Source: DATLFA01 sp039915945
GTDB lineage: Bacteria > Actinomycetota > Acidimicrobiia > Acidimicrobiales > WLNW01
NCBI GenBank assembly: GCA_039915945.1
Contig: JBDSMH010000049.1
Span: forward strand, 1 to 64,000
Length of the DNA stretch: 64,000 nt
Direction of reading: 5' to 3'
In this document: positions 16,331 to 24,006 of the stretch, piece by piece
How the letters are laid out: each line of letters starts with the position of its first letter
How positions within the stretch are numbered: the stretch's first letter is position 1
Made by a program: the position numbers and the translations under genes
The notes under the pieces: model-generated
The model's database searches: none
What the model was told of the DNA's origin: nothing
The model's input: the letters and a program-made list of their open reading frames with translations, nothing else

Positions 16331-17336
16331 CTGCCTGCTCGACACATTCGAGCGTGTCCGACAAGGCGCGCTCGCGACCGAAACGCGTCGCCAATGCCAC
16401 GGTCTCGACCCTCGTATCGGCGTCGTCGTAGACGTCGCCCACGATGGCCAACACCGGAACGCCGACTTGTGCCGCCAGCTCGACGACGCCGCCCACGACC
16501 TTGCCGTCGAAGGACTGCTCGTCGAGGAATCCTTCGCCGGTGATGACGAGGTCGACGTCGCGGATGCGTTCGGCCAATGCGAGTTCGTCGGCCACCAACG
16601 CGAACCCGTCGACGAGCTTGGCCCCGATCGCGGCGAGACCGCCGGCGAGACCGCCGGCGGCGCCCGAACGAGGCAACGCCACGACGTCGACGCCGTACTC
16701 GTCGCGAAAGACCTGCGCCAGCCGTTCGAGCCGGCGCTGTAGCAGCGTCACCTGTGTGGGTGACGCTCCCTTTTGCGGTGCGAACACGGCGGCCGCGTCG
16801 ACGAACGTCGTGCGCACGTCGCACGCCACGATGATCTCGATGCCCCGCAGTCGCGGCAACGGATACATCGCCCGCAGTGCGCCGAACCCGCCATCGGTCG
16901 TGGCCGACCCGCCCACGCCCACCACGATGCGGCGTGCGCCGGAGTCGATGGCGTTGGCGATGAGCTCACCCGTTCCGGTCGTCGACGCCGCGAGCGGATC
17001 GTTCTTGTCGGCCCCACCGAGCAGGCTCAAACCGGACGCCGCGGCCATCTCGATGACAGCCGTACCGGCCACGAGACGCCACGGTGCGGTGACTGCATCG
17101 CCGAGCGGGCCCGTGACGAGGCTCGACCGGTTCGAGCCGCCCAACGCCTCGAGGGTGCCTTCGCCGCCATCGGCCAATGGGCATTCGTCGCATTCGGCAC
17201 CCGCGAGCGCCGCCCCGCGAGCGATGGCTGCCGCGATGTCGCGCGCGGTGCCCGTGCCGCGGAACTTGTCCGGTGCCGCGAGTACCCGAAAAGGGGGTTT
17301 TTGCGCCTTTTCGCGTGGAGGGCGGCGTGACGTCAC
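16293..17336 (-). CDS. glycerate kinase (GlxK/GarK family)
   Basis: Phosphorylates D-glycerate with ATP, giving 2- or 3-phosphoglycerate. The 347 residues carry the family landmarks RVLAAPDKFRGTGTARDIA, CPLADGGEGTLEAL, IEMAAASGLSLL, STTGTGELIANAIDSGARRI, VGVGGSATTDGGFGAL, GAAGGLAGGLAAIGAKLVDGF and DLVITGEGFLDEQS. The GTG at 17336 adds about 15 basic residues before the conserved RVLAAPDKFRG. Its 3' end overlaps the small plus-strand gene by 38 bases. Proximity to gpgS, which consumes 3-phosphoglycerate, suggests a link to glucosylglycerate turnover, but this is inference. Confidence 0.9.
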   Translation of the reverse strand: MTSRRPPREKAQKPPFRVLAAPDKFRGTGTARDIAAAIARGAALAGAECDECPLADGGEGTLEALGGSNRSSLVTGPLGDAVTAPWRLVAGTAVIEMAAASGLSLLGGADKNDPLAASTTGTGELIANAIDSGARRIVVGVGGSATTDGGFGALRAMYPLPRLRGIEIIVACDVRTTFVDAAAVFAPQKGASPTQVTLLQRRLERLAQVFRDEYGVDVVALPRSGAAGGLAGGLAAIGAKLVDGFALVADELALAERIRDVDLVITGEGFLDEQSFDGKVVGGVVELAAQVGVPVLAIVGDVYDDADTRVETVALATRFGRERALSDTLECVEQAVSEWLAARRCNG

Positions 17337-17343
17337 GCCGCCA

Positions 17344-17940
17344 CTATCCCACCTTTGCCTCTTTATCGGCGCCCAGGATGATCACGATGTTGGCGCCCTG
17401 CGCCTTGTTGGCGATGGCTTGATCGAGCTTGTCGGCCAGGCTGGCCGGCAGCGCTTGCACGACGTTGGCGCTCGCCCCGAGGAACACCGCCAGCGCCCGC
17501 GCGTCTTCTTGATAGGTGTCGCGGTAGTAGATCAGGGTGTTGGCCTGACCCGGCTTGGCGTTGTCGGGGCCGAGCGATGCGTAGCTTCCGGTGACGAGCT
17601 TTTGCGATACTTGCGTCGCATAGCCGTCGACGCCCGAGCCGTTGGCGACGAGCACCCTGACTTGGCTGGCCTGGCGCGTCACGCCGATCGGCGTCGTCGC
17701 GCCGGGCGTCGTCACCGGGCTCCTGGTCGTCACCGTGCCTGGCTTCAACGTCGTCGACGTCGTGGCCCGCGTGCTGGTGCCGGTGCCGGCGTTGACGGCG
17801 CCGGTGTCATTGTCGTCGTTGTGGCCGCGCCAGATGAGCAGGGCCCCGATGATCACCGCGACGGCGACGAGGAGCGCGCCGCGCAGCGCAGCGTCGCTGG
17901 CAGACCGCCCGAATCCCTCACCCCGCCGCGTTGCTGTCAT
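17344..17940 (-). CDS. membrane-anchored LytR_C-domain protein
   Basis: Cell-envelope protein of 198 residues: a short basic cytoplasmic N-terminus, one membrane segment (LRGALLVAVAVIIGALLIW, about 19-37), a Thr-rich linker to about residue 90, then a LytR C-terminal domain (SQVRVLVANGSGVDGYATQVSQ, GQANTLIYYRDTYQEDARAL, NIVIILGADK). Stand-alone LytR_C proteins are common in Actinobacteria beside DUF3263 genes and are thought to act in wall assembly; the exact function is unknown. Its ATG overlaps the DUF3263 stop by four bases. Confidence 0.85.
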   Translation of the reverse strand: MTATRRGEGFGRSASDAALRGALLVAVAVIIGALLIWRGHNDDNDTGAVNAGTGTSTRATTSTTLKPGTVTTRSPVTTPGATTPIGVTRQASQVRVLVANGSGVDGYATQVSQKLVTGSYASLGPDNAKPGQANTLIYYRDTYQEDARALAVFLGASANVVQALPASLADKLDQAIANKAQGANIVIILGADKEAKVG

Positions 17941-18221
17941 CGCCCAGGACGCTCCTCGATTGGACGACCTTCGAAGCGTGCCCGCCGTCGCCGGTCTCGT
18001 TGGCGGCGTAGCCGCCGTACAACGAGGGGATCATACGCAAGCGCACCAGAAAGATCGATCACCTCGTTCAACAACTGGTAGTAGCGAGTCGCCGAAAGCT
18101 CGAAGCGATCCCTGATCGCGCGCTCCTTCGATCCCGGCTCGGACCACCATGTGCCCTCGAAATCGAGGATGGCACGTTCCCGTTCGGTCAACTGACGTTC
18201 TGACGGCTCCATTGCACCCAA
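17937..18221 (-). CDS. DUF3263 family protein
   Basis: Small actinobacteria-specific protein of 94 residues. The diagnostic core is LTERERAILDFEGTWWSEPGSK followed by AIRDRFELSATRYYQLLNEVID, which looks like a helix-turn-helix, and it ends in a very basic tail (RRLRRQRDRRRRARFEGRP). DNA binding is plausible from the basic tail and the HTH-like pattern, but no function is established. An ATG nine codons in (18212 or nearby, MEPSERQ) is an alternative start. It is translationally coupled to the LytR_C gene downstream, the usual pairing in this phylum. Confidence 0.86.
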   Translation of the reverse strand: MGAMEPSERQLTERERAILDFEGTWWSEPGSKERAIRDRFELSATRYYQLLNEVIDLSGALAYDPLVVRRLRRQRDRRRRARFEGRPIEERPGR

Positions 18222-18299
18222 GCCTGGCCGACCGGAGGGGTCGATACAAGGATGCTCGGCAGCTATGAAATGACGCGAGCGAGTACGGCCAGGCGGGAG

Positions 18300-18372
18300 A
18301 GCCGGGTGCGGGAGTCGAACCCGCGACCTTCGACTTACAAGGTCGTTGCTCTGCCGACTGAGCTAACCCGGC
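18300..18372 (-). tRNA. tRNA-Thr (anticodon TGT)
   Basis: Minus-strand cloverleaf: acceptor GCCGGGT/ACCCGGC, D-arm GCTC-AGTCGGCA-GAGC, anticodon loop CTTGTAA (TGT), T-arm GCGGG-TTCGACT-CCCGC, discriminator T. CCA is not encoded. The anticodon stem has one A/A mismatch at its outer pair. Confidence 0.95.
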
Positions 18373-18415
18373 GAGTGGCCCACGATAGTGGTCGCGCCGC
18401 GCGGATAGGCCGCCT

Positions 18416-18574
18416 TTAGCTGTCGGCGGCCTTGTCGGTCGCCGCATCGCCGCTGTCGTCGGGCGCGGTCTCGGCCTCGCTGGCCCCGCCCTCGGCGGCC
18501 GCCTTACGCGCCGCCTCTTCTTCATCTTCCTTCTTCTTCTGCGCGGCGTAGCGCAGGCCCGAGATCATGTCCAT
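18416..18574 (-). CDS. small highly charged hypothetical protein after LLM oxidoreductase
   Basis: A 52-residue frame starting MDMISGLRYAAQKKKEDEEE, then an Ala/Lys/Glu stretch and an acidic Ala/Asp-rich tail ending KAADS. It begins nine bases after the stop of the flavin-dependent oxidoreductase on the same strand and ends before tRNA-Thr. An agggc purine run precedes the ATG by about seven bases. Composition indicates a helical or disordered polypeptide; no domain is recognised. The position in the operon and the gap-filling fit support a real gene, but low complexity keeps confidence moderate. Confidence 0.55.
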   Translation of the reverse strand: MDMISGLRYAAQKKKEDEEEAARKAAAEGGASEAETAPDDSGDAATDKAADS

Positions 18575-18583
18575 GGTGGTGCC

Positions 18584-19753
18584 CTACTTTCCGAACAGCG
18601 CCTTGTAGTCGACCCGATGACCGCGCCGCTCGAGCTCGGGGATCACCTTTGTACCGAGAAGTTCGAGATTGCGCATGACCTTCTCGTGCGGCAGCGTGCC
18701 GAACTGTACGTAACACAGCAGTTGGTCGACGCCCGCTTCTTCGTAGCGCAAGATCTTCTCGACACACTCTTCGGGTGTCCCGACGATGATCATGTCTTCG
18801 TCGGTATAGCGCTGGACGTCGATGTTGCCCTCGATCGAGGCACTGAGCAGTGGGAAGACCGCATCTCGCTCTTCGGCGCTGAGGTTGGGCAGCTCCCACG
18901 TGAGCGTGAACTCGGCGAGGTGCTGGTACCACCAACGAACCGAATCCCACAGCCCGTACCCGGCCGCTTCTTCCAGGTCGTCGGTGCAGTGCACGAGTGT
19001 GTACGCGCCGACACGATCGTTCTTGACCCGCGTCAGAGGCGGATGGCCCTCTGCTTGTGCGTCTCGGTAGACCTGGATGTGCTTGGCCATCGCCTCGACC
19101 GGTTGCAACAACGCGAACGAGAGAAGCCCGCAACCATTGCGACCCGCATTGGCCGCGGACGCTTCGCCCGCTGCCGCGAGCCAGCACGGCGGGTGAGGAT
19201 CTTGAAAGGGCTTGGGTGTCTGCATGCGCTCGGGCATCTGCAGCAGGTCGCTGTCCCAGCTGAAGCGTTCTTGCTCCCACATCTTGACGACGATCTCGAC
19301 GGCTTCGCGCCACATCGCGCGTGAGCGATCGTCGGCCGGCACGTGAAACGCCAACTGCTCCATCGGCGTCGAGCGACCCGTGCCCCATTCGACGCGGCCG
19401 TGCGAGAGAATGTCGACGGCCGCGACCTTCTCGGCGACGCGCGACGGGTGCTGAAACCCGGGCGGCATCAACACGACACCGAAGCCGAGGCGAATGTTCT
19501 TGGTGATTCGCGACAGCGCGCCGAGCATCACTTCGTTCGATGGGCAGGCAGAGCGCCCATCACGGAAGTGGTGCTCTACGAACCACACCGTCTGAAAGCC
19601 GAGCGAGTCGGCGAGGACGACTTCGTGAATGGCCTCTTCGTACGCGGCCTGCTCGGCTTCGCGCTGGCCGTATGGATGGGGCTTGGCCCACGGCTTGATC
19701 TTCGGCTGGAGCTCATAGAGAAGGTCGAGCTTCACGAATCCCCCGATGTCCAT
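18584..19753 (-). CDS. LLM-class flavin-dependent oxidoreductase
   Basis: Luciferase-like TIM-barrel enzyme of 389 residues that uses FMN or coenzyme F420. Blocks include EVVLADSLGFQTVWFVEHHF, LSRITKNIRLGFGVVLMPP, HPSRVAEKVAAVDILSHGRVEWGTGR, WLAAAGEASAANAGRNGCGLL and MIIVGTPEECVEKILRYEEAGVDQLL. In Actinobacteria most members with this pattern are F420-dependent; the DUF2342 gene at 51197 is another F420-associated marker, but the cofactor and substrate are not proven. The ATG at 19753 gives a conventional N-terminus (MDIGGFVKLDLLYELQP). A tiny charged gene follows after nine bases. Confidence 0.88.
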   Translation of the reverse strand: MDIGGFVKLDLLYELQPKIKPWAKPHPYGQREAEQAAYEEAIHEVVLADSLGFQTVWFVEHHFRDGRSACPSNEVMLGALSRITKNIRLGFGVVLMPPGFQHPSRVAEKVAAVDILSHGRVEWGTGRSTPMEQLAFHVPADDRSRAMWREAVEIVVKMWEQERFSWDSDLLQMPERMQTPKPFQDPHPPCWLAAAGEASAANAGRNGCGLLSFALLQPVEAMAKHIQVYRDAQAEGHPPLTRVKNDRVGAYTLVHCTDDLEEAAGYGLWDSVRWWYQHLAEFTLTWELPNLSAEERDAVFPLLSASIEGNIDVQRYTDEDMIIVGTPEECVEKILRYEEAGVDQLLCYVQFGTLPHEKVMRNLELLGTKVIPELERRGHRVDYKALFGK

Positions 19754-19776
19754 TGAGCTTCGTTGAAACAGCGACC

Positions 19777-20598
19777 CTATGACCCGAGGTCGACACGGTC
19801 AACCCGCAGCACCAGCGCGCACCAACCGTCTTCGTGCTGCGATCCGACGCGCGCAGCCCGGTACCACGACTCGACCTCGACGGCCTGTGCATCGAGCATC
19901 CCCGCGACGATCACGAAACGCCGCGCCACGCGGCGCACACCTTCGGCAACTTCGCGATGAACCGAAGGCAAGACATTGGCCACGACGACATCGAACTCGT
20001 CGGTGACGTCGTCGATCGTCGCGACGCGAGCGCGAATCTTTTCACCGACCCCGTTGCGCCGGGCATTGTCGATCGTCGCTTCGACCGCACCGATCTCGAC
20101 ATCGATGGCCTCGATGCGCGGCGCGCCGAGCGCCGCGGCGGCAACCGAAAGCACACCGCTGCCGCAACCGAGATCGAGCACCGCGCTCGCTCCGAGGTCC
20201 AACTCTTGCAGCAGCGACAGCGCCAATCGTGTCGACGCGTGGGCACCGCTGCCGAACGCGCGCTGCGGGTCGATCACGATTTCGATCGCACCGGGTGGCG
20301 GCGAGGCCTCGACCCACGAGGGGCGAACGAACAACCTACCGACCGACCACGGGCGGGCGAATTGCCGCCATTTGTCGAGATACGCGTCGTCGAGAACTTC
20401 GAGGATCGTCGAAGGCGCGCTCAGCTCGGCCGCGGCCGCACGCGCGTCGGACTCGTTCTCGAAGCCGACAACGACGTCGTCGTCGCGTTCTTCGATGCCA
20501 GAGATCGAATGGCACCACAGCGCACCGATGAGCAGCTCACGTTGCGCGCCGTCGAGCGCGCGCCAATCGACGACGAGTTGCCAACCGTGCCCACTCAC
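19777..20598 (-). CDS. prmA: ribosomal protein L11 methyltransferase-like (PrmA)
   Basis: SAM-dependent methyltransferase predicted to trimethylate ribosomal protein L11. The 273 residues have an N-terminal alpha/beta L11-recognition region (WRALDGAQRELLIGALWCHS), then IDPQRAFGSGAHASTRLAL (family FGTGxHxTT, with Ser replacing the first Thr), SAM motif I VLDLGCGSGVLSVAAAALGA and VVVANVLPSVHREVA. The GTG at 20598 overlaps the stop of the upstream rlmB-like gene (GTGA), which fixes the start although the frame is open further upstream. Other small methyltransferases share parts of this pattern, but the central GSGAH block favours PrmA. Confidence 0.83.
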   Translation of the reverse strand: MSGHGWQLVVDWRALDGAQRELLIGALWCHSISGIEERDDDVVVGFENESDARAAAAELSAPSTILEVLDDAYLDKWRQFARPWSVGRLFVRPSWVEASPPPGAIEIVIDPQRAFGSGAHASTRLALSLLQELDLGASAVLDLGCGSGVLSVAAAALGAPRIEAIDVEIGAVEATIDNARRNGVGEKIRARVATIDDVTDEFDVVVANVLPSVHREVAEGVRRVARRFVIVAGMLDAQAVEVESWYRAARVGSQHEDGWCALVLRVDRVDLGS

Positions 20599-21452
20599 AC
20601 GCGTCGGCGCGTGACCTCGAAGCAGGCCAACGCACCCGCCACCGAGACGTTGAGAGAGTTGAGCCGGCCCCGCAAGGGGATCGACACCAACACGTCGCAG
20701 CGTTGCCGCACGAGCTTTGACAAACCCGCTCCTTCGGCCCCCAACACCAACGCGACCGCGGCATTGGCCAGCGTGAGATCGAACAGCGATGTCGATGCCG
20801 CGGCATCGAGGCCGACCGTCCACACGTCGCGCGCCGACAGCGCGGTGAGGGCACCGGCCATGCCGGGCACCGTCGCCATCCGCAGATGTTCGATGGCGCC
20901 GGCAGCCGACTTGGTGACCGTCGGCGTCACGTGCGCGGCCCGGTGCCGGGGCAAGATCACTCCGGTCACGCCCGCGCATTCGGCCGTGCGCAACAGCGCG
21001 CCGAGGTTGCCAGGATCGGTGACTCCGTCGACCAGCAGTAGGAACGGCTTGTTGCCGTTCGCGTCGCGACTCACCAACTCGTCGAGTTCGTGTTCACGCA
21101 ACGGCGCCGCGAATGCGAGCACGCCTTGCGGCGCATCGGTGCGCGCCATGGATTCGAACTTGTTGCGCCCTACCTCGCGGATGCGCACCTTGTTCTCGTC
21201 GGCGAGTTGCAGGATGTCGTCGATGATCGGCGCCGGGTCGAGGTCGCTGGCCAAGAGGACTTCGCGCGTGCGTCGGGTGCCTGCCAGCAACAATTCGCGG
21301 ACCGCATGGCGGCCCTCGACCTGTTCGCCGCCGAGCGCGCGGGCACGCGAGGCCACATCGCGACGGATCGGCGTCGACCCGCGCTGACCCCTACCGCGCG
21401 GCGGCGCGGCGTTGGTGCCGCGGCCGCGGGCAGGCGGGCGCCGGCTGGTCAT
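20595..21452 (-). CDS. rlmB: SpoU/TrmH-family rRNA 2'-O-methyltransferase (RlmB-like)
   Basis: Knotted SPOUT methyltransferase of 285 residues, probably forming Gm2251 in 23S rRNA. A basic, disordered N-terminus (RPPARGRGTNAAPPRGRGQR) precedes the substrate-binding domain (VEGRHAVRELLLAG). The three SpoU motifs are DGVTDPGNLGALLRTAECAG, ALVLGAEGAGLSKLV and IPLRGRLNSLNVSVAGALA. The ATG at 21452 overlaps the ispF stop (ATGA) and is chosen over a longer frame. Order ispD-ispF-rlmB on one strand matches the mycobacterial arrangement; the cysS gene often found between ispF and rlmB is absent. Confidence 0.9.
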   Translation of the reverse strand: MTSRRPPARGRGTNAAPPRGRGQRGSTPIRRDVASRARALGGEQVEGRHAVRELLLAGTRRTREVLLASDLDPAPIIDDILQLADENKVRIREVGRNKFESMARTDAPQGVLAFAAPLREHELDELVSRDANGNKPFLLLVDGVTDPGNLGALLRTAECAGVTGVILPRHRAAHVTPTVTKSAAGAIEHLRMATVPGMAGALTALSARDVWTVGLDAAASTSLFDLTLANAAVALVLGAEGAGLSKLVRQRCDVLVSIPLRGRLNSLNVSVAGALACFEVTRRRV

Positions 21453-21967
21453 TGGGTGCTCCCTTCGCGGTGCTGGCCCGCTTCGCTGTGCTGGATGAGG
21501 GCGACTGCCCAACATGCGATCCCTTCACGCCGACCCAACGCGCCCATCCCTTCGGCTCGCCTTCCCTTGACGCTGACCGGCGCGCCCACCGCGTCGGACA
21601 AGATCCGCTGCATCTCGTCGCGATGCGGGGCCAACTTCGGTTCTTCGCACACGACCGAACAATCGATATTGATCGCCGACCATCCATCCCGGCGCAACTC
21701 GCCGGCGACGGTGCGCAACAACTGCACGCTATCGGCGCCCGCGTACGCCGGATCGGTGTCGGGGAACCACGAGCCGAGGTCACCCCTGCCCGCCGCACCG
21801 AGCAATGCCTCGGCGCACGCGTGGGCGATCACGTCGGCATCGCTGTGCCCGACGAGCCCACGGGTGCCGTTGATCCGTACCCCGCCGAGCACGAGGCCGC
21901 GCGCCGGGTCGGGGCTGAACGCGTGAACATCGAAGCCGGACCCCACGCGAAGGTCGTGCGCGGTCAC
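21449..21967 (-). CDS. ispF: 2-C-methyl-D-erythritol 2,4-cyclodiphosphate synthase
   Basis: Fifth step of the non-mevalonate isoprenoid pathway, cyclising CDP-ME phosphate with loss of CMP. The 172 residues contain the metal site GFDVHAF and GHSDADVIAHACAEALLGAA, GDLGSWFPDTDP and the C-terminal GALGRREGIACWAVALI. The loop that is usually KATTTE reads KGRRAEG here: the Glu is kept but both Thr are replaced by Arg, a departure from the enterobacterial active-site sequence. A C-terminal tail of about 12 residues is polar. ATGA overlap with ispD at 21964-21967 indicates coupling. Confidence 0.92.
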   Translation of the reverse strand: MTAHDLRVGSGFDVHAFSPDPARGLVLGGVRINGTRGLVGHSDADVIAHACAEALLGAAGRGDLGSWFPDTDPAYAGADSVQLLRTVAGELRRDGWSAINIDCSVVCEEPKLAPHRDEMQRILSDAVGAPVSVKGRRAEGMGALGRREGIACWAVALIQHSEAGQHREGSTQ

Positions 21968-22611
21968 GATGCGTCTTCCGCGGCGACGAGCATGCGGGCG
22001 ACCATCAGATCGTGGGCGGTGGTGATCTTGAAGTTGGTCGATTCGCCCGGCACGATCTCCACCTTGCCACCGATCATCTCGACGAGGGTGGCATCGTCGG
22101 ACGCGTCGGGTTCGTCTCGATGGGCGGTCCGCAACATCTGCGCTCGGAACGCTTGCGGCGTCTGCACCGCGATCACGCCCGCGCGATCGACGATCCCTCC
22201 GTCGATCCGGCGCAACGAGTCGCTCACCGGGACCCCGGGCACCGCGGCGTCGGCGCCGGCCACGACCGCGGCGATGACCTGCTCGAACAGCGCATCGGTG
22301 GCCAACGGACGTGCGGCGTCGTGCACCACGATCACTTCTGCGTCATCCGACACCGCCGCCAGCCCGCCGCGCACCGATCCCGACCGGGTGGCGCCCCCCG
22401 CCACGACGACGACGGCGGGATTCGTGGCGTACTGCGCGCGCAACAGTTCGACATCACTGGCGCTGACCACAACGGCGACTCGGTCCGCGACTCGGCACGC
22501 CGTGGCGATCGAACGGTCCACGATCCGCGACGAACCGAGGCGTTCGTACTGCTTTGGGCCACCGAAGCGGGTTCCTGAGCCAGCGGCGACGATCACAATC
22601 CAGACCGACAT
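21964..22611 (-). CDS. ispD: 2-C-methyl-D-erythritol 4-phosphate cytidylyltransferase
   Basis: Third step of the MEP pathway, forming CDP-methylerythritol from MEP and CTP. The 215 residues show the CTP-binding loop IVIVAAGSGTRFGGPKQYERL, AGGATRSGSVRGGLA, VIVVHDAARPLAT, AVQTPQAFRAQMLRTAH, DDATLVEMIGGKVEIVPGE and NFKITTAHDLMVA. The ATG at 22611 (MSVWIVI) is chosen; the frame runs 14 codons further upstream into the 26-base gap shared with the divergent crp-like gene, leaving no room for a promoter. Downstream it is coupled to ispF. Confidence 0.93.
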   Translation of the reverse strand: MSVWIVIVAAGSGTRFGGPKQYERLGSSRIVDRSIATACRVADRVAVVVSASDVELLRAQYATNPAVVVVAGGATRSGSVRGGLAAVSDDAEVIVVHDAARPLATDALFEQVIAAVVAGADAAVPGVPVSDSLRRIDGGIVDRAGVIAVQTPQAFRAQMLRTAHRDEPDASDDATLVEMIGGKVEIVPGESTNFKITTAHDLMVARMLVAAEDAS

Positions 22612-22637
22612 CGCACACCTTGTAGCATGCGCAACCA

Positions 22638-23297
22638 ATGAACGTGATCTCACTTATGACCAAATCCGAGCTTTTCGCCGGAGTCGACTCGGCGACGCTC
22701 GAACGGCTCCGCGACAGTGCCACCGAACACCGCCTGCGCCGGGGCGACAAACTGTTCGAGGAGAACGACGTCGCCAACGACCTCTACATCGTGACCAGTG
22801 GCCGCATCGCCATTGCGAACAAGTCGATCGACGGTCGGGAGTCGATGGTCGCGCTGATGGAGAGCGGTGACCTCTTCGGAGAGATGCCACTGTTCGACTC
22901 GCTCGGTCGGTCGGCCGAAGCGCGGGCGCTCGAGCAATCGGTTGTCGTTTCGGTTCCCTACGAGCCGATCCGCGCGCTCTACGAACAGCGCCCCGAATTG
23001 TTGTGGGCCGTGGTGCGGCTACTAGCGGGCCGTTTGCGCAATATGGACGAGGCGCTCGCAGACGCGGTATTCCTCGATGTCACCGGGCGCACGGCCAAGC
23101 GCCTGCTCGAGTTGGCCGGCGAGGCCGACGAGTTCACACTGCCGATCACTCAAGAAGAACTTGCCGGCATGGTCGGCGCGTCGCGTGAGCGCGTCAACAA
23201 GGCGATCGCGGCGTTCATCAAACTCGGTTGGATCCAACAGGTCGACCGGCGCTACATCATCACCAACCGCAAGCAACTCGAGATCCGCGCCCGGTAG
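22638..23297 (+). CDS. Crp/Fnr-family transcriptional regulator
   Basis: Cyclic-nucleotide-type regulator of 219 residues. The N-terminal jelly roll includes RLRRGDKLFEENDVANDLYIV, and the cNMP pocket reads GEMPLFDSLGRSAEARALE with the phosphate-binding Arg-Ser pair (RSA), so cAMP binding is plausible. A long dimer helix follows. The C-terminal winged helix is LPITQEELAGMVGASRERVNKAIAAFIKLG. Length and motifs resemble the mycobacterial Crp (Rv3676) group. No cysteine cluster for an Fe-S sensor is present. It is divergent from ispD, with only 26 bases between the start codons, so the two promoters must overlap. Confidence 0.9.
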   Translation: MNVISLMTKSELFAGVDSATLERLRDSATEHRLRRGDKLFEENDVANDLYIVTSGRIAIANKSIDGRESMVALMESGDLFGEMPLFDSLGRSAEARALEQSVVVSVPYEPIRALYEQRPELLWAVVRLLAGRLRNMDEALADAVFLDVTGRTAKRLLELAGEADEFTLPITQEELAGMVGASRERVNKAIAAFIKLGWIQQVDRRYIITNRKQLEIRAR

Positions 23298-23331
23298 CAC
23301 GCGATGAGCGCTTGCGCGAACAGCCAAAGCG

Positions 23332-23982
23332 TCACCCGTTCAGCCAACAAATAGCGCGGGCCCACGCATCGATCGCGTACTGCGCATTGTGTACGGGTCG
23401 GTCCGGGTCGTGGACGAATGCATGATCCGCACCCTGGTAGCGCACAACGGTGACACCCACTGATTCGAGCTCGTCGACGACGGCCGGCGGTGTGAACGGA
23501 TCCGCGGTGCCCACGATTGCCAGCACTCGCTGCGGATCACCTCGACGCACCGCACCGAGCGGATCGCCCTGCCCGACACCGTGCCAGTTGTCGGGCACGT
23601 GGATCATTCCGTAAAACGGAACGTGGCGATGGAAGCGTCCGGTCTGCACTGCCTTCAGTGTGTACATCCCGCCCATGCAGAACCCGATGATGTTGACGAC
23701 GGCGCAGCCAGTGGCGCTCGCAGCCGCCAACACGTCGCCGAGAATCCGTTCATCGTCGAGATCCTTGGCCGCGATCATGCGCTCGTCGCGATCGAGATGT
23801 TCGTTGCCGGCGAAGAGCTCGAACGAGCACACGTTCCAGCGGTTGTCGCGCGCCAGACGCGCACAGTGCTCGTCGAAGAGCGGTCGCAAGCCCATGATGT
23901 CGGGGACGAGCACCAGACCGACCGACGCGTCGGGCACCGTCACGAGTTCTGCCGGGGTGCCCGAGGCGAACGTGATGCGCAC
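23332..23982 (-). CDS. dienelactone hydrolase family protein
   Basis: Alpha/beta hydrolase of 216 residues with a cysteine nucleophile: GFCMGGMYTL, where serine hydrolases have Ser. The acidic residue lies in VGTADPFTPPAVVDEL and the catalytic His in QGADHAFVHDPDRP, as in dienelactone hydrolases. N-terminal segment GLVLVPDIMGLRPLFDEHCARLA is also typical. No aromatic degradation gene is adjacent, so the substrate is unknown. It converges on the crp-like gene with a 34-base gap and follows the zinc-ribbon/propeller gene on its own strand after 24 bases. Confidence 0.87.
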   Translation of the reverse strand: MRITFASGTPAELVTVPDASVGLVLVPDIMGLRPLFDEHCARLARDNRWNVCSFELFAGNEHLDRDERMIAAKDLDDERILGDVLAAASATGCAVVNIIGFCMGGMYTLKAVQTGRFHRHVPFYGMIHVPDNWHGVGQGDPLGAVRRGDPQRVLAIVGTADPFTPPAVVDELESVGVTVVRYQGADHAFVHDPDRPVHNAQYAIDAWARAICWLNG

Positions 23983-24006
23983 GGCCCCATTCTGTACGAA
24001 TTCACC

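Noticed and set aside
16444..18081. 545-codon plus-strand frame antisense to glycerate kinase, LytR_C and DUF3263 genes
   Set aside because: It crosses three well-supported minus-strand genes, and its composition is of the Arg/Pro/Ser type produced by reversed G+C-rich coding sequence.
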